Source of the DNA: an uncultured Bacillota bacterium
GTDB taxonomy: Bacteria; Bacillota; Clostridia; Peptostreptococcales; Anaerovoracaceae
Length of the DNA stretch: 34,540 nt
Direction: 5' to 3'
Assembly: GCA_927441425.1 (NCBI GenBank)
Contig: CAKMKG010000042.1
Span: 1 to 34,540, forward strand
Part shown: positions 15,553 through 24,315 of the stretch, in pieces
Layout: the number at the start of each line of letters is the position of its first letter
How positions within the stretch are numbered: the stretch's first letter is position 1
Program-made: the position numbers and the translations under genes
Notes under the pieces: generated by a model
What the model was told of the DNA's origin: nothing
Seen by the model: only the letters and a program-made list of their open reading frames with translations
Database searches by the model: none

Positions 15553-17163
15553 TTAGGATTTTCGGTTCAAGAACTCATCCTTGTATTCTGTTGGGGTTGC
15601 CCCCACAATCTTTTTAAAAATTCTGCTAAAATAATTAGGATCGCTGTATCCAATGTTGTAGCAGATCTCCTTGACGCTCAATTCATCGCTTTCCAGGAGA
15701 CTTTTCGCAATTCGGATTCGAATTCCGGTAAGATAATCGATGAAGTTCTCTCCGGTCTCTTCTTTGAAAAGCTTGCTTAGATACTGTGGGCTCACATTAA
15801 TCTCTCTCGCAACATCCTCAAGGGTGATGGACTTAGAGTAGTTGGTTTTGATATATTCCTTGGCGCGTCTGGTAAGCCCGCCCACCTTGTAATCTCGATA
15901 GGAGTTGATCTGATTGATCACATTCTCAACTCTTTTTCTGCACCACAGGCGAAGTTCGGCAAGCTCTCCGATGGACAGCATTTCTTCCAGGAAGTCGACT
16001 CCCGCCGTTCCGCCTCCGGGTTCATATTCCCAGGACATGTGGTTGACGAGAAATACAATTTCTAGGAGCTTATTTTTTATTTTCAAAGGCTGTTCCTCAT
16101 ACTCCTGTACCAACCAGTCGAAGATGCAGTTAAATGCATTGATGCTTTCTGCCGTGTCACCGGCGGACACCTTCTGGAGCAGCAGCTTTTCCTTGTACTC
16201 CGGATATTCAGATCCCACCTCGGCGGCACGGGCTGTAATGTCCATAAAATGCATGATGCCGTTGCCCTGAAGATAGCGAAGGGCCTTGAGGGATTCTTCG
16301 TAGGACGCCGCAAGCATATCAAATCTTCTGTATATTTTTCCGATTCCGATTCGGAGCCCGCAGTTGAGTTTTTCCGAAAGCCGCTGCAGCATATTTTCCG
16401 CGAGGGAAACCGCTTCGAGTCGGCAGGCAAATTCACCGGTTCTTGGATTGGACGGAACAACCACCACGATCCGGTTCAGCATAACCGGCCCAATAATGCA
16501 TTTACACAGGGACCTCACCGTATCGGTAAAGCACGGATAAAACTGCTGGCTTTGAATGCTGTAGCCGATCTTGTTGTCCGAAGACCCGGCGGCTCGCTCA
16601 TTCACAAGCTCCACGGTGATGATATATCCGCCGTCTTCCCTGATATCAAAAAGGCGTTTATAGTCAAAAAGCTCTTTGCTGTTGTCGTCGAATAAAAGCA
16701 GCGAATAGACAAAGCCGTTCTCCATGATTGGCCCTGCATATTCCAGCTTCTCCTTCATTTCCAGCTCAAGCTGTCTCTTTTCCTTTTCTGCACGAATCAA
16801 CCCAATGGCCTTATTGACCACTTCCACCACCTTGGCCCGGTTCACCGGCTTCAGTAGATATTCCATTACGCCGAGCTTTACCGCTTCTTTGGCAAATTCG
16901 AACTGATCAAACGCAGTTAATACAATAATTACGATCTGTTTGTGACGTTTCCTGATTTCCCGGATCGCCTCTATCCCATTGATCCCGGGCATACGAATAT
17001 CCATAAATAAGATATCGGGGACAGTCTCCTCCACCTTTTCGATGGCTTCCCTGCCTGATCTGGCAGTTGTTGTGATTTCCACATTCGTGAAGCTCTTCTC
17101 AATAATAAATGTGAGTGAATCGATGGCGACCTTTTCATCATCGGCAATCATCACTTTAAACAT
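15553..17163 (-). CDS. yesN: YesN-type response regulator (receiver + AraC)
   Basis: Cytoplasmic DNA-binding response regulator of 536 residues. The receiver holds the acidic DDE at 8-10, phospho-acceptor D55 in FMDIRMPG, T83 and K105 (LLKPV). A long middle region of about 300 residues follows, then a C-terminal AraC-type double helix-turn-helix (about 438-534: SITLEDVAREINVSPQYLSK and EICYNIGYSDPNYFSRIFKK). ATG at 17163 is used because GGAGG lies 8 nt before it; a longer frame opens with TTG at 17178. It lies 39 bp after the partner kinase. In the related clostridial system YesN activates the xylose ABC genes, so the chvE-like promoter is its likely target. Confidence 0.9.
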   Translation of the reverse strand: MFKVMIADDEKVAIDSLTFIIEKSFTNVEITTTARSGREAIEKVEETVPDILFMDIRMPGINGIEAIREIRKRHKQIVIIVLTAFDQFEFAKEAVKLGVMEYLLKPVNRAKVVEVVNKAIGLIRAEKEKRQLELEMKEKLEYAGPIMENGFVYSLLLFDDNSKELFDYKRLFDIREDGGYIITVELVNERAAGSSDNKIGYSIQSQQFYPCFTDTVRSLCKCIIGPVMLNRIVVVVPSNPRTGEFACRLEAVSLAENMLQRLSEKLNCGLRIGIGKIYRRFDMLAASYEESLKALRYLQGNGIMHFMDITARAAEVGSEYPEYKEKLLLQKVSAGDTAESINAFNCIFDWLVQEYEEQPLKIKNKLLEIVFLVNHMSWEYEPGGGTAGVDFLEEMLSIGELAELRLWCRKRVENVINQINSYRDYKVGGLTRRAKEYIKTNYSKSITLEDVAREINVSPQYLSKLFKEETGENFIDYLTGIRIRIAKSLLESDELSVKEICYNIGYSDPNYFSRIFKKIVGATPTEYKDEFLNRKS

Positions 17164-17202
17164 AGCAATCTCCTCCAAAACTTTACGATCTATTATGCTT
17201 TG

Positions 17203-18732
17203 CTAAAACTGCGTCCCGGCTTCCATGGGTATGTGCAGAACCACTTCCGTGCCCTGCCCCAGTTCGCTGTATATCTTCAGAATCGCTTCAGTGGAATAAA
17301 ATATTTTTAACCTGCTTTGTACATTGTTCAAACCGATTCCATTTGTATGTCCGCCGTGCTGGTTTCCCGTTTCCGTTTCTTCCACTTTGATTCCGCTCAT
17401 GATTTCACGTGCTTTCTCTGTACTCATTCCTTTTCCGTTATCCTTGATGGAAATCACCGCATACCCATCCGATTCCCGAGCGCTGAGACTGATTCTTCCC
17501 TGATCTTCCATATCACTGATCCCGTGGATAAATGCATTTTCCACGATAGGCTGCAGGATCATACATGGGATCTTCAGATTCAGTATGCTCTCCTCCCGGT
17601 CCATCATAAATTCGATTTTATCAGCAAATCGTTCATTCAATAAATGCATATAATTTTCGACATTCCTGATCTCGTCTCCGATGGTGACCGGCTTGTCAAG
17701 GTTTCTCATATTGTAACGAAAAAGTTCGGCTGCATTTTCCATAAAGGAGCAGGCTCTATCCGCGCCCTCCATCATAGCAAGCTGGGCTCCTGCATTCAGC
17801 GTATTAAACAGAAAATGCGGATTGATCTGCGCCTGCAGGGCATGGAGCTCTGCTTCCCGAAGGTTGGCTTTTATGGTCAGGTTTTCCATTTCCTTCTCCT
17901 GCAGTCTTCTTTCAAGCCCCACCTTCTCATTGATTTCATTGATATATTCCCGTATGCTGGCCGTCATTCGGTTAAACGCCTCCGCCATAATTCCAATTTC
18001 ATCATTGGAAGTCACCAGGACCTTCGGTACGTTAAAATTACCATGGGTAATTTCATCTGCAGCCTTGGAAAGCTCAAATATCGGCTTGGTGATCCGGTAG
18101 GTGAACCATAGGATCAGCACGATGGTTAGTACAAACATAGAGGAGATGACTCCAATATTCAGTGTTTGAACGAGCTGAATACTTTTTCTGATCGAGTTAT
18201 AGCGGTCAGTATTCTGAAAAAACATGGTGTTGTTGAGCTTCTGGATGTATTCGACGATATACTGCCGGATCTTGACGCTTTCTTCATAATGGAAAATGTA
18301 GGCCTCCACCATACGTGCTCTTCTTGCTGAAACCGCCGCGTCTGTTTCATTGAGATAATTGGAGATCATATTTCTGATATCCTTCATGACCAGCACATTA
18401 TCCATGCTGGAATCGTCTATCTGAATTGCATTTGCCTGTACTCCAAGATCGTGGGAGTAGCGGTAATAATCATCGAGATTTTTGGAATGCTTGGTCTCCA
18501 GATAATTCTCATATGCATGGTTCAGCTGTTCCAGCGTATTGTTCAACTGATTGAGTTCCACATTGAGTTCAAAGGTTGAGCTCATCCTGCTCATCAGCAC
18601 CGAAATGGTGTAATAGGGATAAACGTTCAAAGCACTCATGATTACGATGATAACCATGAAGTATAAAATTAATCTTTTTTTCAAACTGTTTCGGCGCCAC
18701 AAAAGCATTCTATTCCTCATCTGATTCCTCAT
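17203..18732 (-). CDS. YesM/LytS-type sensor histidine kinase
   Basis: Membrane histidine kinase of about 509 residues that should phosphorylate the YesN-like regulator. Two membrane helices (about 20-42 and 191-213) flank a helical extracellular domain; a HAMP domain (about 212-265), a coiled segment, the His_kinase motif QINPHFLFNTLN with H306, and ATP-binding boxes QPIVENAFIHG (394-404), DNGKGM and GIGLNNV follow. The start is uncertain: ATGs at 18732, 18720 and 18708 each follow a GGAG or GAGG in a tandem GATGAGGAAT sequence at the sensor gene's end. Overlap or abutment with that gene means tight coupling, fitting a receptor-kinase complex. Confidence 0.9.
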   Translation of the reverse strand: MRNQMRNRMLLWRRNSLKKRLILYFMVIIVIMSALNVYPYYTISVLMSRMSSTFELNVELNQLNNTLEQLNHAYENYLETKHSKNLDDYYRYSHDLGVQANAIQIDDSSMDNVLVMKDIRNMISNYLNETDAAVSARRARMVEAYIFHYEESVKIRQYIVEYIQKLNNTMFFQNTDRYNSIRKSIQLVQTLNIGVISSMFVLTIVLILWFTYRITKPIFELSKAADEITHGNFNVPKVLVTSNDEIGIMAEAFNRMTASIREYINEINEKVGLERRLQEKEMENLTIKANLREAELHALQAQINPHFLFNTLNAGAQLAMMEGADRACSFMENAAELFRYNMRNLDKPVTIGDEIRNVENYMHLLNERFADKIEFMMDREESILNLKIPCMILQPIVENAFIHGISDMEDQGRISLSARESDGYAVISIKDNGKGMSTEKAREIMSGIKVEETETGNQHGGHTNGIGLNNVQSRLKIFYSTEAILKIYSELGQGTEVVLHIPMEAGTQF

Positions 18733-19729
18733 CTGTCTCCAGATATTCTCCCACGTTATTCTTCGTGATCAGTTGGGTATCCACTGTGAAATACGCGGAG
18801 GTTCTTCCTCCCTCATTTAAATCCACAAGGGCTTTGATCGCATCATAGCCCATCTGTTCATGGTTTGCCGAAACCGTTCCAAAGATCACGCCGTTATCGA
18901 TATACCGAAGGATTTCCGGCGCGTCTCCATATCCGATAATGCTGTAGTATACCTTATTTAAATCGATCAGCCTCTGGGCCACAAGTGTGGTATCCTTTTC
19001 ATTGGTGCTTATGATCGCATCCAGATCAGGCTTGTTGATCAGCAGATCCTGTATGGTATCCTCCAAGCTAAGAAAATTGGCATAATTGTATTGCACGGTT
19101 TCAAGGGTTAACCCAGGTGTATTCTTCAATGCGTCGGTGATACCTGAAATCATCAGATTCTGTACGACTGTCCCGCCGGTCCCTTTATTGCTCACAACGA
19201 CAACAGCATTCCCCCTGCCACCTGTGGCAGAAATGAGCATCCTCCCCATTTCTGTTCCTGCGCTGTAGGAGTTGACAGCTACAAAGGCAGCGCGTCTGCT
19301 GTTCTTCGAATCTGTACGAATCGTTACAACCGGAATTCCCTTGTCGACGCCTTTATCGATGAGTTTCCCTGTTTCCTCTTCATTCCAGACATACGTCGCG
19401 ATCCCGTCAACATTGGAAACAATCGCCATATCCAGGCATTTGTACTGTTCATCAAAGCTTGAGTCGACAGGCCAATTAAATTCCACTGCAACGTCGAATT
19501 CCTCTGAGGCCTTCTCCACGCCCTTTTTGACAGAAAGCCAGAAGGGATCATCCATGTTTTCGCAAATCATGGCAAAATGATATTTAGGTTCTGTTTTGGG
19601 AACGACAATACCTGCACTGTTGTCCAAGGAATGAAGTGCGGCATTGATATTGAAGTATATGATAAGCGTTACGAATAGAATCGGCAAAATGATAAGCGAT
19701 ACCAGAACGATATAATTCTTTTTCCTCAC
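18710..19729 (-). CDS. xylFII: Membrane-anchored sugar-binding sensor (XylFII-like)
   Basis: Periplasmic-binding-protein domain held outside the cell by an uncleaved N-terminal helix (KKNYIVLVSLIILPILFVTL). The Peripla_BP_4-type domain reads YHFAMICENMDDPFWLSVKK, CLDMAIVSNVDGIATYVWNE, GIPVVTIRTDSKNSRRAAFV, TVVQNLMISGITDALKN and IISTNEKDTTLVAQRLIDLN. Absence of a lipobox and fusion to an anchor point to sensing, not transport. GTG at 19729 follows AAGGAG by 7 nt; the longer frame at 19774 lies upstream of the expected transcript start. It heads an operon with kinase, regulator and xylF-like genes, as in Clostridium XylFII-LytS/YesN, where the receptor-kinase complex perceives xylose. The ligand here is inferred. 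Confidence 0.85.
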   Translation of the reverse strand: MRKKNYIVLVSLIILPILFVTLIIYFNINAALHSLDNSAGIVVPKTEPKYHFAMICENMDDPFWLSVKKGVEKASEEFDVAVEFNWPVDSSFDEQYKCLDMAIVSNVDGIATYVWNEEETGKLIDKGVDKGIPVVTIRTDSKNSRRAAFVAVNSYSAGTEMGRMLISATGGRGNAVVVVSNKGTGGTVVQNLMISGITDALKNTPGLTLETVQYNYANFLSLEDTIQDLLINKPDLDAIISTNEKDTTLVAQRLIDLNKVYYSIIGYGDAPEILRYIDNGVIFGTVSANHEQMGYDAIKALVDLNEGGRTSAYFTVDTQLITKNNVGEYLETDEESDEE

Positions 19730-19762
19730 AATCGGGCTCCTTTCGCTTCCGTGTCTGTTTTC

Positions 19763-19791
19763 ATTATAACCCATACGCAGAAATTTTTCGA
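19763..19791 (-). promoter_or_regulatory. Promoter of the sensor-kinase-regulator operon
   Basis: Minus-strand TCGAAA (19791-19786), 17-base spacer, TATAAT (19768-19763). The predicted start near 19756 supports the GTG start of the sensor gene. A perfect palindrome GCAAATTTGC lies at 19852-19861 in the same divergent region. Confidence 0.55.
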
Positions 19792-19907
19792 CTATAGAAA
19801 TTCTCTTGCCTTTTGGGGTGCCGCATACTACCCAAATTTTATAGGTTTAAAGCAAATTTGCCTGCTTTACATATTATATACTATCAAATAATGAAAGAGG
19901 GTATCCT

Positions 19908-20492
19908 ATGATTCATAAGTTTCAGGAGTTTGGTCAGCAATGCTTAACATTTGAGCAGCTGAATATTTTAAATAATTTGATTTCCCTATGGCAGCGCTAT
20001 ACCATGTGGACCAGAGCGCTTTTTTTCTCAAAGATGGAGAACTCTCCGAATCTGGCTGCGATTCAGAATCGAGTCAATCAGATGCCTATGGATTTCTACA
20101 ATACATTACGGGTGTTTTACGGCGAGAGGCTGGCGGAGCAGTTTTTAAATTCCTTCCAGCGTTATGTCAGAGCCCAAGAAAGCCTGATGAATGCCATGAT
20201 TGCCAATGATCAGGAGGCTGTGAATGCCTTTGCGCAGGAGCTTTATGCAAGGGCCGATGAAATCGCTTCCTTCCTTTCACAGGCACCTTATTGGAGTTTG
20301 CAGCAGTGGCAGTCCTTGCTATATAGGGACATCAGTTTGAGCATCTCAGAATTCAGGGCTGCGTTGACCGGCGATCACGAAACAGAGATCAGCATTTTCG
20401 AGAGGCTTTTACTTAACGCCGCCGAGATCGGCGGGTATATGGCCAGGGGGATATTTCAATCTACCCAGCCGCCGGTTCCCCTGCAAAAATAG
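19908..20492 (+). CDS. Uncharacterised helical protein, paralogue of 3747-4343
   Basis: Predicted soluble, all-helical protein of 194 residues without signal peptide. It follows the same motif order as the gene at 3747-4343: LTFEQLN, YTMWTRALFF, PMDFYNTLRVFYGERLAEQF, IASFLSQAPYW, LTGDHETEISIFERL and GGYMARGI. Aromatic and charged positions in the MW-R, FYG and PYW motifs are the best conserved, which suggests a functional core. GAGGG lies 6 nt before the ATG. It is a single gene with its own terminator, transcribed away from the sugar-sensor operon. From memory, relatives are widespread in Clostridia and often mislabelled acetylglutamate kinase. Function unknown. Confidence 0.8.
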   Translation: MIHKFQEFGQQCLTFEQLNILNNLISLWQRYTMWTRALFFSKMENSPNLAAIQNRVNQMPMDFYNTLRVFYGERLAEQFLNSFQRYVRAQESLMNAMIANDQEAVNAFAQELYARADEIASFLSQAPYWSLQQWQSLLYRDISLSISEFRAALTGDHETEISIFERLLLNAAEIGGYMARGIFQSTQPPVPLQK

Positions 20493-20528
20493 ACGGAACG
20501 GAATAACGTATCCCCTATCATAGAAAGG

Positions 20529-20593
20529 GCCTGCCCCTAGTATTCTGTAAACCTTTTCAGGTTACAAAATATAAGTGAGGGCAGGCTTTTTTT
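20529..20593 (+). terminator. Terminator of the helical-protein gene
   Basis: GCCTGCCC (20529-20536) pairs with GGGCAGGC (20579-20586), enclosing a second small hairpin, followed by seven T residues. Confidence 0.85.
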
Positions 20594-20638
20594 CGACAGA
20601 TATGCATTCCCTGTCTGTATTGTATATCGTGCCTTTGC

Positions 20639-20998
20639 TTACGGTAAGCCCTGTAGGCGCCGGAGCAGATCCCCCAGCCTTGTCGCGCTAACGGGCTTTG
20701 AAAGGCTTCCAGTAGCCGGATTGTCTTTTAGCTTTGCCAGCTCCTTCGCATATGCTGTTACAAACACGATCTTCAGTTCGTGATTCTCCGCGAGCATTTT
20801 CTTCGCCAGCTCTGCGCCGCTCATGTGTGGCATGGAGAGATCGAGAAACGCCGCATCAGGCTTTAAGTCCGCTGCTGCCTTCAACGATTCCAAAGGATCT
20901 GTGAACGATCCCACGATTATTACATTCTCCTGCTTCGAGAGTAGGTAGACAAGCTCATCAAGGCAAGGTTTTTCATCATCCACCACCAATATGCGCAT
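20639..20998 (-). CDS. Stand-alone receiver domain protein
   Basis: CheY-like single-domain response regulator of 119 residues with no output domain. Acidic DDE at 7-9, phospho-acceptor D53 (FLDLSMP), T81 and K101 (SKPV) are all present, so it should be phosphorylatable. It aligns without gaps over about 103 residues to the receiver of the regulator at 23197-24315, including PCL-EL--LL, IVFVTA and KPV. The ATG at 20998 shares its A with the stop of the upstream SLH gene (TGATG), and there is no strong own ribosome site, so translation is coupled; GTG at 21001 is an alternative. Likely partner is the kinase at 24296-26143, as a phosphate sink or a protein-binding output. Partner is inferred. 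Confidence 0.85.
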   Translation of the reverse strand: MRILVVDDEKPCLDELVYLLSKQENVIIVGSFTDPLESLKAAADLKPDAAFLDLSMPHMSGAELAKKMLAENHELKIVFVTAYAKELAKLKDNPATGSLSKPVSATRLGDLLRRLQGLP

Positions 20999-23055
20999 CA
21001 CAAAACACGCTCAATGAATCGCTGCAGCATAACTGCGACCTCAGCGCGGCTGGCTGAGTTCTGGGGATTGAGCTGTGAACCGTTCCCGGTGATGATGCCG
21101 GCGCTTACCGCCCATTTCATGGCTTCTTCCGCCCATGACGAAATGCTGTTCGTATCGCTGAATCCATTCAAAGCGGTGTCGTCTGTCCCGGCGATATTCA
21201 GTCCCCTGTATTTCGCATAATTAAACAGTATTACCGCAAGCTGTTCCCGGGTCAGCATTTTTTCTGGGGCAAACCGTTTGTCCCCAACTCCGTATACGAC
21301 ACCATTATCTGCTGCCCATGCAGCAGCATTTTCATACCATGAACCGGATGGGATATCAGAAAAGTTGTTTACATAACTGCCGGTCCCTCCGCTCAATCGA
21401 TAGAGAACTGTAACGATCATGCCCCTTGACATGTCGCCCTCCGGGCGGAAGGAGTCGTTTCCTGTGCCGGTCATCAGACCGTTCTTGTAAACATAGATCA
21501 CACTTTCATGAAACCAGTCATCTTGACTGATATCGGCAAATGGATTGACTGCATCATCATTTGTGCTTACTCCTGCCCCCGTCGTTGCTTCAATTTTATA
21601 ATAGGGTCTGGATTTGGATTTTGTTGTAAAGGTATGGGTATAGTCCGACACCATTGGCAGGCTGACCTCGTTCCCAAATCCGGAGATTGTGACGGTATAT
21701 TCTGTGTTGTAGGATAGTCCCGAATAAGGTATTGTGTAGACTTTACCCGACAAAATTCCGCCTGTAAGGAAGGTGGCTCCGCCATCAAGGGAGACCGTAC
21801 CGATTGGCCCTATCCTGTCATCAAGCGTAATAACGATGCTGCCGTTTACCGGAGCGCCGGCACCCGGCGTCACACTGGTTACGACCGGCGCTGTCGTGTC
21901 GATTGTCACACTCACATCCTGAAATGCCCCGGCATAGTCGGTTTTTTTATCTCCGTTGCACTGCTCGGAAAAAATCCTCAAAGTGTATTCACCGTCGGCA
22001 ATTCCGGCGGGGATGCTTATGCCGATCTGACCGTTTTCTTCCCCACCTGCAACGGCTTTCAGCCTGCCGTAGTATAAGATGTTATCTGCCGCATCGGTTA
22101 TCATCGCGGAAATATACTCGTTGACGCCGCTGGTCGCGTCATAATAATCCGTATCTATGGTATCACCGGGAGAAAGAGCAACCTCCAACCCTGCCGCGTG
22201 GACCGAGAAGCTTCTGCTATTGTCCGATAGAGTCAATTTCCATTCTGTCGGCGCAGTGCCGGAAACCGCAGTCAATGCATTATCTCCTATCGTACCTGAG
22301 ACCTTGCCTCCTATGGCGGAGGAGGAGAAGAGTACATCATCCGGATTCAGGTTAAAAGCAGGACGGCAATAACTCCCAGTATCTGACGGTCTACGATATA
22401 ACGTTCCATCCGTTTGGACATAACCGAAATTATAATTGGTGTCGGCGAATTTTGATCGCGTCCACCATGCTCGGATGCTTCCGGATGTGGTCTCTGCCAC
22501 TCTGTCGGCATTGTCCGAAAACCCATATTCCGCCGATTCCGCCTCCTCAGCGGAGAGGAAAAACAACTTGTCGCCATTTAATATGCTGCCGGAAGAGGTA
22601 AAATTTATCGTCGTGGTGCTTGTATAGGTTCCGTCCGTCTTTGTAGTCCCGGCGATTGCCGCCCGCTCAGCAGAAGAAAAGTTGGATGTCGATGCAGCGA
22701 AATTCTGACACCAGAGCTGCACCTCGCTGCCCTGCCAGGTCCCCGTATAGTACTCTACATCGAAAGGTACGGGGACGTTAAACATGTACTCAGAGATTAA
22801 AAATAGCGGGTCCGTAACAGCAACCGCTCCGTCGGAATAAGTGCCGCCGTTTCCGTGGGTGGACAGCACCCGCCACTTGACAGGATCTCCACCGGATTCT
22901 CCGAAATAAATCCAATTGGTACCACCGCCTGTAATGCCGAAGCTGTCTTCCGCATCAAGACTCATAGCGTCTCCCGGCGCGGCATAGGCCGTCGCGGGCA
23001 GCAGTGTCATAACCATGGCAATGGCCAACGCCAACGAAAGAATTCTTTTTCCCAT
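20998..23055 (-). CDS. Secreted DUF6273 + Ig-like + SLH surface protein
   Basis: Cell-wall-attached protein of 685 residues. A signal peptide covers about 1-25 (ends AYAAPG). A DUF6273-type domain spans about 40-260 (YFGESGGDPVKWRVL, KLFFLSAEEAES, RAWWTRS, CRPAFNLNP). A beta-rich region and a Big/Ig-like domain (about 385-475, starting TTAPVVTSVTPGAGAPVNGS) follow. The C-terminus holds three SLH repeats at about 505-555, 564-617 and 631-685 for binding wall polymers. AGGAGG lies 7 nt before the ATG. It sits between a two-component system and a stand-alone receiver gene that overlaps its stop. That context suggests a regulated surface component, or part of the sensing itself. The ligand of the DUF6273 part is unknown. 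Confidence 0.88.
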   Translation of the reverse strand: MGKRILSLALAIAMVMTLLPATAYAAPGDAMSLDAEDSFGITGGGTNWIYFGESGGDPVKWRVLSTHGNGGTYSDGAVAVTDPLFLISEYMFNVPVPFDVEYYTGTWQGSEVQLWCQNFAASTSNFSSAERAAIAGTTKTDGTYTSTTTINFTSSGSILNGDKLFFLSAEEAESAEYGFSDNADRVAETTSGSIRAWWTRSKFADTNYNFGYVQTDGTLYRRPSDTGSYCRPAFNLNPDDVLFSSSAIGGKVSGTIGDNALTAVSGTAPTEWKLTLSDNSRSFSVHAAGLEVALSPGDTIDTDYYDATSGVNEYISAMITDAADNILYYGRLKAVAGGEENGQIGISIPAGIADGEYTLRIFSEQCNGDKKTDYAGAFQDVSVTIDTTAPVVTSVTPGAGAPVNGSIVITLDDRIGPIGTVSLDGGATFLTGGILSGKVYTIPYSGLSYNTEYTVTISGFGNEVSLPMVSDYTHTFTTKSKSRPYYKIEATTGAGVSTNDDAVNPFADISQDDWFHESVIYVYKNGLMTGTGNDSFRPEGDMSRGMIVTVLYRLSGGTGSYVNNFSDIPSGSWYENAAAWAADNGVVYGVGDKRFAPEKMLTREQLAVILFNYAKYRGLNIAGTDDTALNGFSDTNSISSWAEEAMKWAVSAGIITGNGSQLNPQNSASRAEVAVMLQRFIERVL

Positions 23056-23084
23056 TTGATTCCCTCCTGATCAATCGTTTGATG

Positions 23085-23112
23085 ATGATATCCTAGCAAG
23101 GCGTTATCACAA
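23085..23112 (-). promoter_or_regulatory. Promoter of the DUF6273-SLH gene
   Basis: Minus-strand TTGTGA (23112-23107), 16-base spacer, TATCAT (23090-23085). It lies just past the terminator of the regulator gene, so the SLH-receiver pair forms its own transcript. Confidence 0.6.
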
Positions 23113-23128
23113 AATCTCACAAATACAA

Positions 23129-23173
23129 AAGCCGCTCTGAGCAGGCATTCATCGTTCCTGTTCAAAGCGGCTT
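23129..23173 (-). terminator. Terminator of the kinase-regulator operon
   Basis: A 17-bp stem with two G-U pairs (23129-23145 with 23157-23173; AAGCCGCT...AGCGGCTT), followed on the minus strand by TTTTGTATTTG. Confidence 0.85.
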
Positions 23174-23196
23174 GCAGCATCGCTTGTCTTTGTCAA

Positions 23197-24315
23197 TTAA
23201 TATTTCATTTCTCGTTTCAGGCGTTCGTACTGTTCCCGGTAGCGTGCCTCCGGTTTAAGCTGCAGTTCCCTTTTCAGTAAACCGGCATACTGCTCATAGC
23301 ATCTCAGGTAGGCCTCCCTGTTGCCGGCCTTCAGAGACAGATCAAGCAGTAAGGTATGCGCTTCCTCACACAGCGCATTGCGCCTGAGCAGCGTGTTAAG
23401 CACCCGCTCCGCTTCCGGTATACGGCCTACCGTGATATAAAAGCTACCAAGTCCGGTGGCGATGCGCTCATATTCGGTTTCAACTTCATTAGAACTCTCA
23501 GCAGCCCACTCCACACGCTCCTTATCCAGATACGGCCCGCGGTACAGATCCAGTACACATTCCGCCTCTGCATTGTTCGCCTCGGTGATGACGGCGTTCT
23601 CCCGTGCATAGCGCATAAAATCGTAAAAATCACATACTCCCGGCTTGATGATGATCGCGTTATCCTCTGTCAGCCGGACCAGGCTGTGTTCCGGATCGAT
23701 GGAATGCAGCAAGCTTTTGAGCCGGTAAATCGTCATATAGAGATTGTGAACGGTGTTTTTATCATCCTGCCCGTCAAACAGCGCGTCCAGCAGTTCTGTC
23801 TTTGAAGCGGGGGAACCGTTCCGGTCGATCAAATAAAGAAGAAGTTCCCTTACCCTGCGCGTGCACCATTTCACTTCATTTCCACAGTTCAATTCGAAGG
23901 TGCCGAAGCATCGGATCGAAAGCGAATGCTGCGCGTCCTTTTCCGGATGCAGCAGCGCGTAGTGCCTTCGTAAATGTTCAACGCAGTCATCCAGTCTCAC
24001 CTGCTTCACGGGTTTCAGCAGAAAATCCAGCGGATGCACCTTGTAAGAATCCAGCGCATACCGGGCATGCGCCGTAACGAAGATTACGATGACACCGGGA
24101 TGTCTTTCTTGTATTTGCAGCGCCAGCTCCAAGCCGTCGATTCTGGGCATATCGATATCCATGAATACTGCATCGGGGGGGTTATCTGCAATCGCTTCCA
24201 GTACCTTTGCCGGATCTGTTTCCATGCCTGCAATCGCCAGGTCGGAGTATTGTCTCAACAGCCAGGACAGCTCGTTCAGACAGGGCTGTTCATCGTCAAT
24301 CAGCCATATTTTCAT
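23197..24315 (-). CDS. Receiver-SARP/BTAD response regulator
   Basis: Response regulator of 372 residues. The receiver carries DDE at 7-9, D53 (FMDIDMP), T81 and K101. A winged-helix DNA-binding domain (about 130-215: IRCFGTFELNCGNEV, TRRVRELLLYLIDRNG, TELLDALFDG, NLYMTIYRLKSLL) and a bacterial transcriptional activation domain of TPR-like helices (about 225-372: LYRGPYLDKERVEWA, EAERVLNTLLRRN) follow, as in SARP regulators. ATG at 24315 is used since AAGGAGG lies 9 nt before it; the longer open frame from 24438 runs through the kinase gene's end. It overlaps the kinase stop by 20 nt. Target genes probably include the SLH gene immediately downstream; this is inference. Confidence 0.88.
   Translation of the reverse strand: MKIWLIDDEQPCLNELSWLLRQYSDLAIAGMETDPAKVLEAIADNPPDAVFMDIDMPRIDGLELALQIQERHPGVIVIFVTAHARYALDSYKVHPLDFLLKPVKQVRLDDCVEHLRRHYALLHPEKDAQHSLSIRCFGTFELNCGNEVKWCTRRVRELLLYLIDRNGSPASKTELLDALFDGQDDKNTVHNLYMTIYRLKSLLHSIDPEHSLVRLTEDNAIIIKPGVCDFYDFMRYARENAVITEANNAEAECVLDLYRGPYLDKERVEWAAESSNEVETEYERIATGLGSFYITVGRIPEAERVLNTLLRRNALCEEAHTLLLDLSLKAGNREAYLRCYEQYAGLLKRELQLKPEARYREQYERLKREMKY

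Noticed and set aside
18710..18732. Frameshift between the sensor and kinase genes
   Set aside because: The overlap is explained by several possible kinase starts in a tandem GATGAGGAAT stretch; both proteins are full length.
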